A stretch of DNA of 64,000 bases from Mucilaginibacter sp. UBA5151 (GTDB taxonomy: Bacteria; Bacteroidota; Bacteroidia; Sphingobacteriales; Sphingobacteriaceae). Shown here piece by piece: positions 44,896 through 53,903 of this stretch. Position numbers and translations under genes: made by a program. How positions within the stretch are numbered: position 1 is the first letter of the stretch; each line of letters opens with the position of its first letter. Where the stretch lies: the NCBI GenBank assembly GCA_002413785.1, contig DHXR01000012.1, positions 50,211 to 114,210 of the forward strand, read 5' to 3'. The notes under the pieces were generated by a model, which did no database searches, was not told where the DNA came from, and saw nothing but the letters and a program-made list of their open reading frames with translations.

Positions 44896-45972
44896 TTAAC
44901 TGTGGATAGTTAAAATTAAATAAACCAAAACAATAATAATTATTCCAAAACCAAGAAATTGAATAATTCGATTACCCCCTATTTCTTTTTTGAGCATTTG
45001 GTTTTGCGCCATTAGTAATTTGATTTTGCTTTCTAATAATTCACTATTCTTTTTTAGTTCTAAGTCCTGATCTGTTAAATGCGTTAAAGTAGCTTCTCTT
45101 AATGAATTTATAACTTGCTTTATTTCTTTTTGGCTTGTGTCGATTGCCGTTTGAATTGCACCTAAAGATTGAACAATACTATTGAGATTTTGAGTTGTAC
45201 TTGTTAAAGTGACGTTGATTGAGTTGATTGCTCCAAAAATTTCAGAAATATTTTTTTGAAATTTGTCAAAGTGTTTCTCTATGTCAATTTGCTCAAGTCG
45301 TTCAATTTGCCTTTTTAATTCGTCGATTTTGGTTTGCAGGTCTTTTGATTTTTCTTCAAATCGCATTAGCTCGGTTGCTAAATCTCGTCTCGTTTGGTCA
45401 ATAAAAACTTTTTGTAAGCCGTTAAACAGTTCAGTGAAGTCAGTATTGACAAGTCTTGTAGTCTCCTTTTCAAATTCTTTTATTTTAGATGAGAGTTCAC
45501 TCAACTTTGTAGTAAACAATGCGTTGTTGCCTTCCAAATAGCTCTTTGCTTCTGCTCCTAAAGTATTTGTATATTCTTCAAATTGTTTTAGCTCCGTTGC
45601 TAAATCTTGTCTGGTTTGGTCAATAAAAACTTTTTGCAACTCGTTAAACAGTTCAGCGAAGTCTGTATTGATAAGCCTTGTAGTCTCCTTTTCAAATTCT
45701 TTTATTTTGGATGAGAGTTCATTTAACCTTGTAGTAAACAAAGTGTTGTTGCCGTCCAAATAGCTTTTTGTCGCTGCTCCTAAAGTATTTGTGTATTCTT
45801 CGGATAGCTTTGCAAGTTCGTGGAACTTCTTATTGAAAATTTCAGGAACTCCTTCGGCTGCTTCTTTGAAGGTTTTGATGTCTCGATGCAAGGTGTCAAG
45901 GTCTTTAAGTTTTTCACTTAAAAGTTTCACATTATTCTGTGACTGCTTTATTAATTCTTCGTATTCAGGCAT
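44896..45972 (-). CDS. Tail-anchored coiled-coil protein of the helicase module
   Basis: A 358-residue, Lys/Glu/Leu-rich, almost wholly helical protein. Residues about 59-206 are a tandem duplication of a 74-residue unit (EEYTNTLGA..KSYL.GNN...DLATEL). Then comes KSKDLQTKIDELKRQIERL and a further coiled coil. The only membrane segment is at the C-terminus (FLGFGIIIIVLVYLILTI), so the coiled coil faces the cytoplasm. No enzyme motif is present. The gene overlaps the helicase gene by 8 nt (the start lies inside the end of the helicase frame), a strong sign of a joint unit. A structural, sensor or membrane-effector role is inference. Confidence 0.75.
   Translation of the reverse strand: MPEYEELIKQSQNNVKLLSEKLKDLDTLHRDIKTFKEAAEGVPEIFNKKFHELAKLSEEYTNTLGAATKSYLDGNNTLFTTRLNELSSKIKEFEKETTRLINTDFAELFNELQKVFIDQTRQDLATELKQFEEYTNTLGAEAKSYLEGNNALFTTKLSELSSKIKEFEKETTRLVNTDFTELFNGLQKVFIDQTRRDLATELMRFEEKSKDLQTKIDELKRQIERLEQIDIEKHFDKFQKNISEIFGAINSINVTLTSTTQNLNSIVQSLGAIQTAIDTSQKEIKQVINSLREATLTHLTDQDLELKKNSELLESKIKLLMAQNQMLKKEIGGNRIIQFLGFGIIIIVLVYLILTIHS
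45353..45796 (-). repeat. 222-bp tandem duplication inside the coiled-coil gene
   Basis: Two in-frame units, 45575-45796 (first in the protein) and 45353-45574 (second), align without gaps at a 222-bp offset and appear about 90% identical, so the duplication is recent. Each unit encodes 74 residues. Confidence 0.85.
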
Positions 45973-48900
45973 TTAATAAAATATTTAGTCCGTGGTTTGC
46001 ATTAACAAATTCTTCAATTCCCATAATCTGCATTTTTAACAAAAGTTTTAACCGAATTAGTTCAATATCTTTAAATGAAGAATTATCTTTTTGAATGTTG
46101 CTCTGCAACTTTTTAAAATAACTTTTAAAAATAGGATTAATAATTTCAAAATCGTTTTTATGAACCTTATGCAAATTATCAAAACCCAGTTCAAGTTCAG
46201 CATTTGCTTCTGAAATATAAGAAGTATTATTAACCGAATACATCGCAAATGCTTTTAACAAACGAAGTAACCATTCATTTTTCAAGTCATCTCCAATTAA
46301 TGAGCTGAGAATCTTTTTGCAAGACCCCATCATATGTTTGTAATTGTTTTGTTCGGTGCCGTCTTTTTTTTGATATACTTCCAAATACCGGGTTAAAATA
46401 TCATTTTTACTTAGACAGTCTTTTTCGGTATTTATATTTGCCTTATGGTGCTCTAATAATGAATAAGGTTCTCCGTTAATTTTGAAACCTATTCTTGCAT
46501 ACTTCGCATTAAAGTAAAAATAGATTTGCTCTTTAATATAAATATTTTGCTGGTACCAGTCTGTAGCGTATTTGGGGTCGGTGATACTTGTGTTTAAGAT
46601 TGCTTCAATTTCATCTGTAGCCCGCTTACGCTTACCAGCAATTTCTTTGTAGGAGAACTCGGCCAGGAAATAAAGCCATTCTAAAATATTATCGATCAAA
46701 GTTGGTTTCGAAAGTCTGCGTTCAAGTTCATCTTTTTTTGTATTTATAGCATTTAATGCTTCATTCTCAGATAAGTATCTACGCAAATATTTTTCAATTA
46801 TTTCCGTGTATTCGTCAATTGAACCGAACTTTCGGAACGTGCAACTATAAAGATTATTTTTATTGTAATCAATCAAATAGTTCTCCAAAAATCCCATGCT
46901 ATGCATTCGGTAAATTAGCCTGCCGGTGTCGTTGCTCACTTCTCTGTCTCTACTGTAAACAAACAGTAGCTTTTCTTTCGTTTGATGTCCAATAAGGGAA
47001 AGGTTTATTACGCTATTCTCTTCCAGTAGAAAAAGAAAATCATTAAAATCATTAGAATAATCATGAGCAGTCTTCACTACCTCTTGAAAAGTCTTTGTAG
47101 ATACAGATGGATTGATTGGATTTGTTGGATTTACGCCAATAAGGTTACAAATTTTTTCACTTGCATTCGGATACTTCTTTTCAGCAGTGATAATAAATTG
47201 AAATTTCTCTTTTTCGCAATTTTCAAATTCTTTTGCAAGAGTCTCCTGTCCTTCAATATTTACCATCTCACCTTTAAATTCCTTTACCTTGAAAAGATTT
47301 CTCAACTGGCTTCTTTCTGTGTCTACCCCTTTAAATGAAATTTGGTGAAAATAATTATGAATCTCTCTATCCTTATGTTTTTCTACAATAAATTTATAAG
47401 AGTTTTCGTCATGTTTCTCAATTAATATATTTTTAAGCGCATTAATATTTTCGACTGATAAAATATTATACCGACCACCATCATTACGTGGTAAACTAAA
47501 ATCAATTAATTTTAAGGCGTTAAGTATTTCCTCCATTGAGGAAAAGGAAATAATATCATAATTTCTGGTCCTCTCATTCCATCTTTTTTCAAATGCATAC
47601 CTTATTGCCTTTCTTGTATATTTATTCTTTATGAGTTCATGTTCTTTGTTTTCACTAAAAAATTTATAAACATCAAGTTTGATATAACTGCTTTTGGAGA
47701 CAAGAATATTTGCCTCTGATATTTTTTTGTCTCTACCAGATCTTCCTGCTTCTTGCACCAAACTTTCAAGCGAACTCGAATAGAAATAATGGTAGGTTGA
47801 GCGAATATCTTTTTTGTCAATACCCATTCCAAATGCTTTTGTGCAAATAATATGTTTAATTTCAGATTTGTCGCTCGTGAATTTTTCAAAATAATCTTGT
47901 ACTTCGTTGTTCAGCTCATCTGTATCTGTAGCATAAAAAAATCCTTTTTTATCTGTCATTAACTTTTCAAAAACAAATGGTACACCTTTTTCGTCCGTTA
48001 GTTTTCCATTGTTGTTCCTTTTGTTTCCCTTGGTCGGACAAAATATTATTGTAGAGAAATTATCGGGGTTCGTATTATTAAAATCGATTTCTAATTTAAT
48101 TTTTTTAGCATCACTATTGATTTTACTTTTACCATCGTCATTTAAAATATAGCGCTCTGTCCCGGTATCGAATTCTCCGTATTTTAAATTTTCAAATTCG
48201 ATATAATGATGGCTTAAGGACTGTTCGACAATATTTATATCTCTGTTGATTTTATCTAAATTCTCAGCAATATTTGTAAAGTCGTTGTTCAATTCCGACA
48301 TTCTTTCTTTGCCGGTAACATCAATAACTCTAAAAAACAATTCTGGTCTTATTGTATTTTCAATCATAATTATCGCATCCGCAACATCGCTATGATCAAT
48401 TTGAAGTTCCCTTTCAATGTCAGCCAATACATCAAATGAAGCAGTTGCCGTTAATCCGATAAGTGAAACTTTTTTTTTGTCGCTTCTTGTTTTTGCAAAT
48501 TCTTGACAGTTTTTTCCAAGCATTAAATAAGTTGACCGGAAATCGTGCCCCCATTCGGAAACACAATGTACTTCGTCAATTACGCAATAAGAGAAAGCCA
48601 ATCCAAATTTTGAAACATCAATTTTTTTAATAATATTTCTAAAATCTTCCATCACAAATCTTTCTGGCGATATAAAAAGGAACATTGTTTCACCTAACCG
48701 GAAATCAATTAGTTTTTTTGCCTTTTCTTCTCTTTTTTTTAGATTTGAATTAATGAAATCACAGCAATCAATCCAGTTTTTTTTCAAAACCCTTACCTGA
48801 TCTTCCATTAATGATTTTATTGGGTCGACTACTAAACACAAACCCGGTTGTAAAAATGCAGGCAATTGAAAGGTCAGGGATTTGCCGCCACCAGTCGGAA

Positions 48901-50383
48901 GCAAACCGATAACTGGTTTCCGCTGTAATGCTCTTGAAATTATCGGTAGTTGTCCGTCCCTAAAACTGACTTTTCTGAAAATATTTTGAATAAAAAAATT
49001 TATATTTTCTTTGAGCTCTGGTATTGGTTTGTAAGAACCATCATCTTGCTTTTTAACAAGGGCTTTATAATTTAATAATTCCGAACAATACACACGCCTT
49101 TCCTTTCCAAAGGAGTTATCATAATAGTGCGATGAACGAATTTTTATGGCGTTGTTATTTTGAAAGTCGGTTTCTTTGTAAATATTTGCACGCCTTAATA
49201 TAGCATGGTCAATAATAATATCAAACTGATTTTCCTTGAAGAAATTCTCATCCTTTCTGACAGCTTGCAAATGTAGCTTATCGTTAATTACCCATTTTGA
49301 ATTTTCAAATATCGTCAAAGAGATTTCCGGTAAAAGTAATTTGTCCTTTTCTTCCAAAATGGCATTTATATTAAAAAATAATTCTTGCAAAGATTTAATT
49401 GCAATCGCACCACATGGAAAATCCCTTTCAATAATTGCTATATTGATTTTCGGTTTCGTGAATAATTCGGAATTAACCAAAAGAAATTCTATGATTGTTT
49501 TCTGAATTCTTGCAACTGACAGAGGAATAAAGATTAATGAATAGTCAGTAAGATTAGTTTCAATATCTCTATTGTAATTTGTTTTGAAAATAGTAAAAAT
49601 ATCATTTCGAAACTGGTTCTTAATATCCGGGTTTAATCCAATTTCATTAAAAGATTGCCGTAGAGTTTCAAAATTATTTTCATCTGCGAATTCATCACGA
49701 TAATTGTCAAAATATTTAACAGTTTTTAGTTGATGATGTGGGCCGTCAAACTCAAAAATTATTCCTTGTTTTTGTTTGTCTGTTAAGTTTCCTACACTAT
49801 TCGTAATCAAATAAGGAAACTCAAAGGAAAAATCTAAAGTTCTTCCGCCTGCCAAACCATTACCTATAGTGGCTAAATCTCTCTGAGATTGAAATATTTG
49901 TTTTGCAAATGGGAAGTCTTTTAAGGCCACATCTAAAAACTTCCATTCAGAAAAACTGCCAGGTAAACCACCATATTGATTTTCGCTTATCTCTAATTTT
50001 GGTTCTAATATGTGAAGTAGTTGAAATATTGTATCAAATGGAATTTCTTTTTTTAAAACGGGGTAGTTGAATTCATCATCAATTTTGCTTTCGATAAGGT
50101 TAATCTCAGAAAAGAGATTTTCTAAAATTATTGGTGCCCTGGTTGGTAAGCCCCTTGTGATTATGTTGTTTAGCGTAGCTAAAACTGGTTTAAGCGTTTT
50201 GAAGTCGGGATAGTGTTGATATGGAGGTGGAAATTCTACATCAAAGGAACTTACATATTGTAGTAGTCCGTTAATTTGGTCAAGCTTTATTTGATCGGTC
50301 GGAATACGCCTGTTCAAATTGGATTTATAGTCTGTTATGACCTTTCCAATTGCATCAATGATATAGCCGGCTTTTAATTGCAT
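45965..50383 (-). CDS. Large RecQ-like helicase with N-terminal nuclease-like region
   Basis: 1472 residues. The helicase core (about 480-900) has Walker A GLLPTGGGKSLTFQLPA (about 493), DEAH-type box CVIDEVHCVSEWGHDFR (about 603), TATAS (motif III), and motif VI QEAGRSGRDKK (about 878), all RecQ-like. The 470-residue N-terminal part contains LDFSFEF followed by GIIFEFDGPHHQ (about 205-215), which resembles the E-x-D-G-x-x-H core of VSR/DUF559/DUF2726 restriction-endonuclease-fold domains. The C-terminal 570 residues match no RecQ zinc or HRDC domain that I recognise. Far longer than housekeeping RecQ (about 600-730). The AT-rich composition differs from the neighbouring core genes. It forms a unit with the tail-anchored coiled-coil gene. 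A defence role is inference. Confidence 0.88.
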   Translation of the reverse strand: MQLKAGYIIDAIGKVITDYKSNLNRRIPTDQIKLDQINGLLQYVSSFDVEFPPPYQHYPDFKTLKPVLATLNNIITRGLPTRAPIILENLFSEINLIESKIDDEFNYPVLKKEIPFDTIFQLLHILEPKLEISENQYGGLPGSFSEWKFLDVALKDFPFAKQIFQSQRDLATIGNGLAGGRTLDFSFEFPYLITNSVGNLTDKQKQGIIFEFDGPHHQLKTVKYFDNYRDEFADENNFETLRQSFNEIGLNPDIKNQFRNDIFTIFKTNYNRDIETNLTDYSLIFIPLSVARIQKTIIEFLLVNSELFTKPKINIAIIERDFPCGAIAIKSLQELFFNINAILEEKDKLLLPEISLTIFENSKWVINDKLHLQAVRKDENFFKENQFDIIIDHAILRRANIYKETDFQNNNAIKIRSSHYYDNSFGKERRVYCSELLNYKALVKKQDDGSYKPIPELKENINFFIQNIFRKVSFRDGQLPIISRALQRKPVIGLLPTGGGKSLTFQLPAFLQPGLCLVVDPIKSLMEDQVRVLKKNWIDCCDFINSNLKKREEKAKKLIDFRLGETMFLFISPERFVMEDFRNIIKKIDVSKFGLAFSYCVIDEVHCVSEWGHDFRSTYLMLGKNCQEFAKTRSDKKKVSLIGLTATASFDVLADIERELQIDHSDVADAIIMIENTIRPELFFRVIDVTGKERMSELNNDFTNIAENLDKINRDINIVEQSLSHHYIEFENLKYGEFDTGTERYILNDDGKSKINSDAKKIKLEIDFNNTNPDNFSTIIFCPTKGNKRNNNGKLTDEKGVPFVFEKLMTDKKGFFYATDTDELNNEVQDYFEKFTSDKSEIKHIICTKAFGMGIDKKDIRSTYHYFYSSSLESLVQEAGRSGRDKKISEANILVSKSSYIKLDVYKFFSENKEHELIKNKYTRKAIRYAFEKRWNERTRNYDIISFSSMEEILNALKLIDFSLPRNDGGRYNILSVENINALKNILIEKHDENSYKFIVEKHKDREIHNYFHQISFKGVDTERSQLRNLFKVKEFKGEMVNIEGQETLAKEFENCEKEKFQFIITAEKKYPNASEKICNLIGVNPTNPINPSVSTKTFQEVVKTAHDYSNDFNDFLFLLEENSVINLSLIGHQTKEKLLFVYSRDREVSNDTGRLIYRMHSMGFLENYLIDYNKNNLYSCTFRKFGSIDEYTEIIEKYLRRYLSENEALNAINTKKDELERRLSKPTLIDNILEWLYFLAEFSYKEIAGKRKRATDEIEAILNTSITDPKYATDWYQQNIYIKEQIYFYFNAKYARIGFKINGEPYSLLEHHKANINTEKDCLSKNDILTRYLEVYQKKDGTEQNNYKHMMGSCKKILSSLIGDDLKNEWLLRLLKAFAMYSVNNTSYISEANAELELGFDNLHKVHKNDFEIINPIFKSYFKKLQSNIQKDNSSFKDIELIRLKLLLKMQIMGIEEFVNANHGLNILLNA

Positions 50384-50448
50384 TAAGGTGTTTTGTTTTG
50401 GCTAATATACAATAAAGCCAAATGAGAAGTCTTATTTGTTTATAATTG

Positions 50449-50492
50449 TACCTTTCACCTTTCACCTTTTAGCTTTCCGCCTTTCACCTTTT
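50449..50492. repeat. Gene-end repeat of the CCTTTCACCTTTCACC type, right flank of the helicase module
   Basis: Tandem ACCTTTCACC words around GCTTTCCGCCTTTC. In reverse complement it resembles the left-flank repeat at 44801-44858. Both immediately border the helicase / coiled-coil unit. Confidence 0.6.
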
Positions 50493-50505
50493 TTTCCTAA
50501 TTTTG
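50474..50505 (+). promoter_or_regulatory. Probable purL promoter
   Basis: TAATTTTG (50498-50505) matches TAnnTTTG; TTTC at 50474-50477, 20 bp upstream, is one base from the -33 consensus. The predicted leader is about 22 nt. The -33 part lies inside the repeat. Confidence 0.45.
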
Positions 50506-50533
50506 TGCTTCCTTTCAAAAAAACAATAATAAA

Positions 50534-52756
50534 TTGGAGCACCTGGAATTAACCACTGTTGAAACCGCCAAAGATTTAGGTTTACTACCCGAAGAATTTG
50601 AACGTATAAAAGAAATATTAGGGCGCGTGCCCAACTTTACCGAGCTTTCTATTTTTTCGGTAATGTGGAGTGAGCATTGCTCGTACAAAAACTCAATCAC
50701 CTGGCTGAAAACTTTACCTAAGGATGGTCCGCGGATGCTGGCCAAGGCGGGCGAAGAAAATGCCGGTCTTGTTGATTTGGGCGGCGGGATAGGCTGCGCC
50801 TTTAAGATAGAATCACACAATCACCCTTCGGCGCTTGAGCCATACCAGGGTGCAGCTACCGGCGTGGGCGGTATCAACCGCGATATATTTACGATGGGCG
50901 CAAGGCCTATCGCGCAATTAAACTCTCTCCGCTTCGGCGACCTGGCGCTTGACCGTACTAAATGGCTGATAAAAGGTGTTGTAAAAGGGATTAGCCACTA
51001 CGGCAATGCCTTTGGCATACCTACCGTTGGCGGCGAGCTTTTTTTTGATGAGTGTTATAATGTAAACCCCCTGGTTAATGCTTTTTCAGCCGGTATAGTA
51101 AAAGCGGGTGAAACGGTGTCGGCTACCTCCTATGGCGTGGGCAACCCGGTTTACATCGTAGGGTCAGCAACGGGTAAGGACGGGATACATGGCGCCGCAT
51201 TTGCATCAAAAGATATTACCGAAGATTCCGTTAATGACCTTCCGGCGGTGCAGGTAGGCGACCCTTTTCAGGAGAAGTTATTGCTCGAGGCCACTTTAGA
51301 AGTTATAAAAACCGGCGCCGTAGTTGGTATGCAGGATATGGGTGCGGCAGGGATCATCTGTTCAAACTCCGAAATGTCGGCAAAAGGGGAGCATGGTATG
51401 AAAATCTGGCTCGACAAAGTCCCAACCCGCCAGGATCACATGAAACCCTATGAAATTTTACTTTCTGAATCACAGGAACGTATGTTGATAGTGGTTCATA
51501 AAGGACAAGAAAAGGCTGTTGAGGCTGTATTTGATAAGTGGGATTTAAACTGCGCTATCATCGGCGAAGTAACCGATACCAAACGCCTGGAATATTATAT
51601 GAATGGGGAGCTGGTTGCCGATGTGCCTGCTGACGACCTTGTTTTGGGCGGCGGCGCCCCCGTTTACGAACGCGAATACCGCGAACCGGCCTATTACAGG
51701 TTGAACCAGGCGTTTAACATTAACAATGTTAAGGAACCAGAAAACCTGGTAGCTGTTGCCGAACATTTGATCGGTCACCCCAATATCGCTTCTAAAAGAT
51801 GGGTTACCGATCAGTACGATTCTATGATCGGTACTTCAACCATGACGACCAACCGTCCGAGTGATGCGGCTGTTGTTGCAGTTAAAGAAACGGATAAAGC
51901 TATTGTTATAACGGTTGACTGTAATTCGCGCTATGTTTATGCCGATCCGCAAAAGGGAACTGCTATAGCGGTTGCCGAAGCAGCCCGTAACATCACTTGT
52001 GCAGGTGGTGAGCCGGTGGCGATAACCAATTGCCTTAATTTTGGCAACCCTTATAAGCCCGAAGTTTACTGGCAGTTCGTGGGTGCAATAAAAGGCATGT
52101 CTGAAGCCTGCCGCAAGTTTGAAACCCCGGTTACGGGCGGTAACGTTAGCTTTTATAATCAATCATCAGATGAAGGGCCGGTATTCCCGACACCAACTAT
52201 TGGCATGCTGGGTGTTATGGATGACCTCAGTAACTTTATGACCCTTGATTTTAAAAAGCCCGGGGATATCATCTATTTAATCGGTGAATCTGTTAACGAT
52301 ATTGCTTCTTCGCAATACCTTGCCTCATACCATAAAATATTGACTGCCCCCGCGCCATTTTTTGACCTGGAGTCGGAATATGCTATGCAGCAGGTGGTAA
52401 AACAACTCATTAAACATAAAGTAATACAATCTGCACATGATGTTTCGGACGGCGGTTTGTACATAACGCTGGTTGAATCGGCTTTGCCAAATGATTTTGG
52501 TTTTGAAATTGAAACAGACGAGTCTATCCGCAAAGATGCTTTCCTTTTCGGCGAGGCGCAGGGCAGGGTAGTAGTTAGCGTTTCCCCTGACGATAACGAA
52601 CGTTTTATTGAAATGATGGCCACCAGCGAAGTTGATTTTAGTTTATTGGGATCGGTAACCAATGGATTTTTAAATATTGATGAAGAACCATTTGGTCATA
52701 TCACTGATATTAAGATGGTTTACAACAATGTGCTGCATGAAATATTAGGGGCGTAA
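50534..52756 (+). CDS. purL: Phosphoribosylformylglycinamidine synthase II
   Basis: Converts FGAR to FGAM in purine synthesis, with glutamine-derived ammonia from PurQ and the PurS scaffold. 740 residues, the short PurL form. Key features: FTELSIFSVMWSEHCSYKNS (catalytic His), a GGIGCAFKIESHNHPSALEP metal/ATP loop, VGMQDMGAAG, TTNRPSDAA, PVTGGNVSFYNQS and SAHDVSDGGLY. The start is TTG: an in-frame stop lies 36 bp upstream and no ATG lies between, and the N-terminus LTTVETAKDLGLLPEEF matches the family from there. HicAB follows 10 nt later. Confidence 0.95.
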   Translation: MEHLELTTVETAKDLGLLPEEFERIKEILGRVPNFTELSIFSVMWSEHCSYKNSITWLKTLPKDGPRMLAKAGEENAGLVDLGGGIGCAFKIESHNHPSALEPYQGAATGVGGINRDIFTMGARPIAQLNSLRFGDLALDRTKWLIKGVVKGISHYGNAFGIPTVGGELFFDECYNVNPLVNAFSAGIVKAGETVSATSYGVGNPVYIVGSATGKDGIHGAAFASKDITEDSVNDLPAVQVGDPFQEKLLLEATLEVIKTGAVVGMQDMGAAGIICSNSEMSAKGEHGMKIWLDKVPTRQDHMKPYEILLSESQERMLIVVHKGQEKAVEAVFDKWDLNCAIIGEVTDTKRLEYYMNGELVADVPADDLVLGGGAPVYEREYREPAYYRLNQAFNINNVKEPENLVAVAEHLIGHPNIASKRWVTDQYDSMIGTSTMTTNRPSDAAVVAVKETDKAIVITVDCNSRYVYADPQKGTAIAVAEAARNITCAGGEPVAITNCLNFGNPYKPEVYWQFVGAIKGMSEACRKFETPVTGGNVSFYNQSSDEGPVFPTPTIGMLGVMDDLSNFMTLDFKKPGDIIYLIGESVNDIASSQYLASYHKILTAPAPFFDLESEYAMQQVVKQLIKHKVIQSAHDVSDGGLYITLVESALPNDFGFEIETDESIRKDAFLFGEAQGRVVVSVSPDDNERFIEMMATSEVDFSLLGSVTNGFLNIDEEPFGHITDIKMVYNNVLHEILGA

Positions 52757-52766
52757 TGCTTTAAAT

Positions 52767-52952
52767 GTGAAAATAAAAGAAATCATCAAAATAATTGAGG
52801 ATGATGGTTGGCTGTTTTCACGGCAAACCGGTAGTCACAGGCAATTTAAGCATCCTGCTAAAAAGGGTACAGTGACAGTCGCCGGAAAGTTTAGCGATGA
52901 CTTAGATAAAGGGACACAAAAGAGTATTTTAAAACAGGCCGGACTAAATTAA
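52767..52952 (+). CDS. hicA: HicA-type toxin (mRNA interferase)
   Basis: A 61-residue double-stranded RNA-binding-fold toxin that cleaves mRNA. It contains the family line LFSRQTGSHRQFKHP with the catalytic His, and VTVAGKFSDDLDKGTQKSIL (the 'H/K..GTlksIlKqag' end). GTG start, since no in-frame ATG lies upstream. It starts 10 nt after the purL stop and is followed by hicB on the same strand. Confidence 0.92.
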   Translation: MKIKEIIKIIEDDGWLFSRQTGSHRQFKHPAKKGTVTVAGKFSDDLDKGTQKSILKQAGLN

Positions 52953-52955
52953 ATT

Positions 52956-52985
52956 TTTGCCCGATTTTATTTATCTTTAAATTTG
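52956..52985 (+). promoter_or_regulatory. hicB promoter, nearly leaderless geometry
   Basis: TTTG (52956-52959), 18-bp spacer and TAAATTTG (52978-52985) fit the Bacteroidota consensus. The box ends 4 nt before the hicB ATG (52990). It would let the antitoxin be made apart from the toxin. Confidence 0.6.
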
Positions 52986-52989
52986 TGAA

Positions 52990-53274
52990 ATGGAAAAGTA
53001 TCTCGTAGTGATAGAAAAGGCAAAAGGTAACTATTCGGCATTTTCGCCCGATGTATGGGGATGTGTGGCGACAGGCAAAACGGTTGAAGAGACCGTATCG
53101 CAAATAAAAGAAGCTTTGCAGTTACACCTTGAAGCCATGGCAAATGATGGTGAAGATATTCCTAAAGCAAAAGGCATCAGTCAGCATATCTCAGACGGTG
53201 TATTCAAAGAAGGTGAAATTGCCGATGAATATTTTATAACAGAGGTGGAAGTTGCTGTTCCTCAGCATGCTTAA
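52990..53274 (+). CDS. hicB: HicB-type antitoxin
   Basis: A 94-residue antitoxin that binds and blocks HicA. It has the degenerate RNase-H-like HicB fold: YLVVIEKAKGNYSAFSPDVWGCVATGKTVEETVSQIKEALQLHLEAM, the classic family line. The C-terminal part is acidic and lacks an obvious DNA-binding domain. It lies 37 nt after hicA with its own promoter between them. Its stop overlaps the next gene's ATG region by 8 nt. Confidence 0.92.
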   Translation: MEKYLVVIEKAKGNYSAFSPDVWGCVATGKTVEETVSQIKEALQLHLEAMANDGEDIPKAKGISQHISDGVFKEGEIADEYFITEVEVAVPQHA

Positions 53275-53656
53275 ACTCAATCGCATACACCATATCGCTA
53301 TAATTTGTTCTGATTATGAAAAATCAAAACATTTTTACAGCGAAATCCTCGGTTTAAAAATACTGCGCGAAGTTTACCGCGGGGAAAGACAATCTTATAA
53401 GCTCGATCTGGAAGTAGGAAGCCAATACCAGATCGAGCTTTTTTCATTTCCCGATCCTCCAACCCGGCCTTCCCGGCCCGAGGCTGCAGGTTTGCGCCAT
53501 TTAGCTTTTGAAGTGGATAACGTTGATGAGGCGGCAGCCCATATCAAAGAACACGGTGTTTTTGTTGAGCCAACAAGAATAGATGAATTTACGGGCAAGC
53601 GTTTTACTTTTTTTGCAGACCCTGATGGGTTGCCTATTGAGTTTTATGAGAAATAA
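53267..53656 (+). CDS. VOC / glyoxalase-family metalloprotein, YaeR-like
   Basis: 129 residues from the ATG at 53267 (MLKLNRIHHIAIICSDYEKSK), which overlaps the end of hicB by 8 nt. Two beta-alpha-beta-beta-beta halves carry metal-binding positions: HHIAI (His), an FYSEILGLK segment, QIELFSFP (Glu), LRHLAFEVD (His) and LPIEFYE (Glu). The family includes glyoxalase I and YaeR-type proteins of unclear substrate. A gene-end repeat begins at its stop codon. Confidence 0.85.
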   Translation: MLKLNRIHHIAIICSDYEKSKHFYSEILGLKILREVYRGERQSYKLDLEVGSQYQIELFSFPDPPTRPSRPEAAGLRHLAFEVDNVDEAAAHIKEHGVFVEPTRIDEFTGKRFTFFADPDGLPIEFYEK

Positions 53657-53693
53657 GCCCCCTCTAAATCTCCCCAGGTAGGGGAGACTTTAA
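53655..53693. repeat. Gene-end repeat of the CCCTCTAAATCTCCCC type, copy 2
   Basis: AAGCCCCCTCTAAATCTCCCC and GGTAGGGGAGACTT follow the VOC gene stop. Nearly identical, in opposite orientation, to the copy at 884-926. Confidence 0.7.
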
Positions 53694-53903
53694 AAAGCCT
53701 TCTGCGGAAAAATCCTCATCTAATTCCTCCCAATGTATCCATCGGCCTCCACCTTTAATTTCGTAATTATTTATTTGCGTTTGTGTGCCCTTGCAATTTA
53801 AGTTTGTTACAAGGGTAATGTAATTTAATTATTTTATATTAGTGCGATAACCACTGTGCAAAACACGGCCGATTAAGTTTTGCGCTAAAAACCCAATCTA
53901 TCT

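Noticed and set aside
45965..50383. Ordinary housekeeping RecQ
   Set aside because: Motifs are RecQ-like, but the length, the extra N- and C-terminal regions, AT-rich DNA and the coupled coiled-coil gene do not fit the core enzyme.
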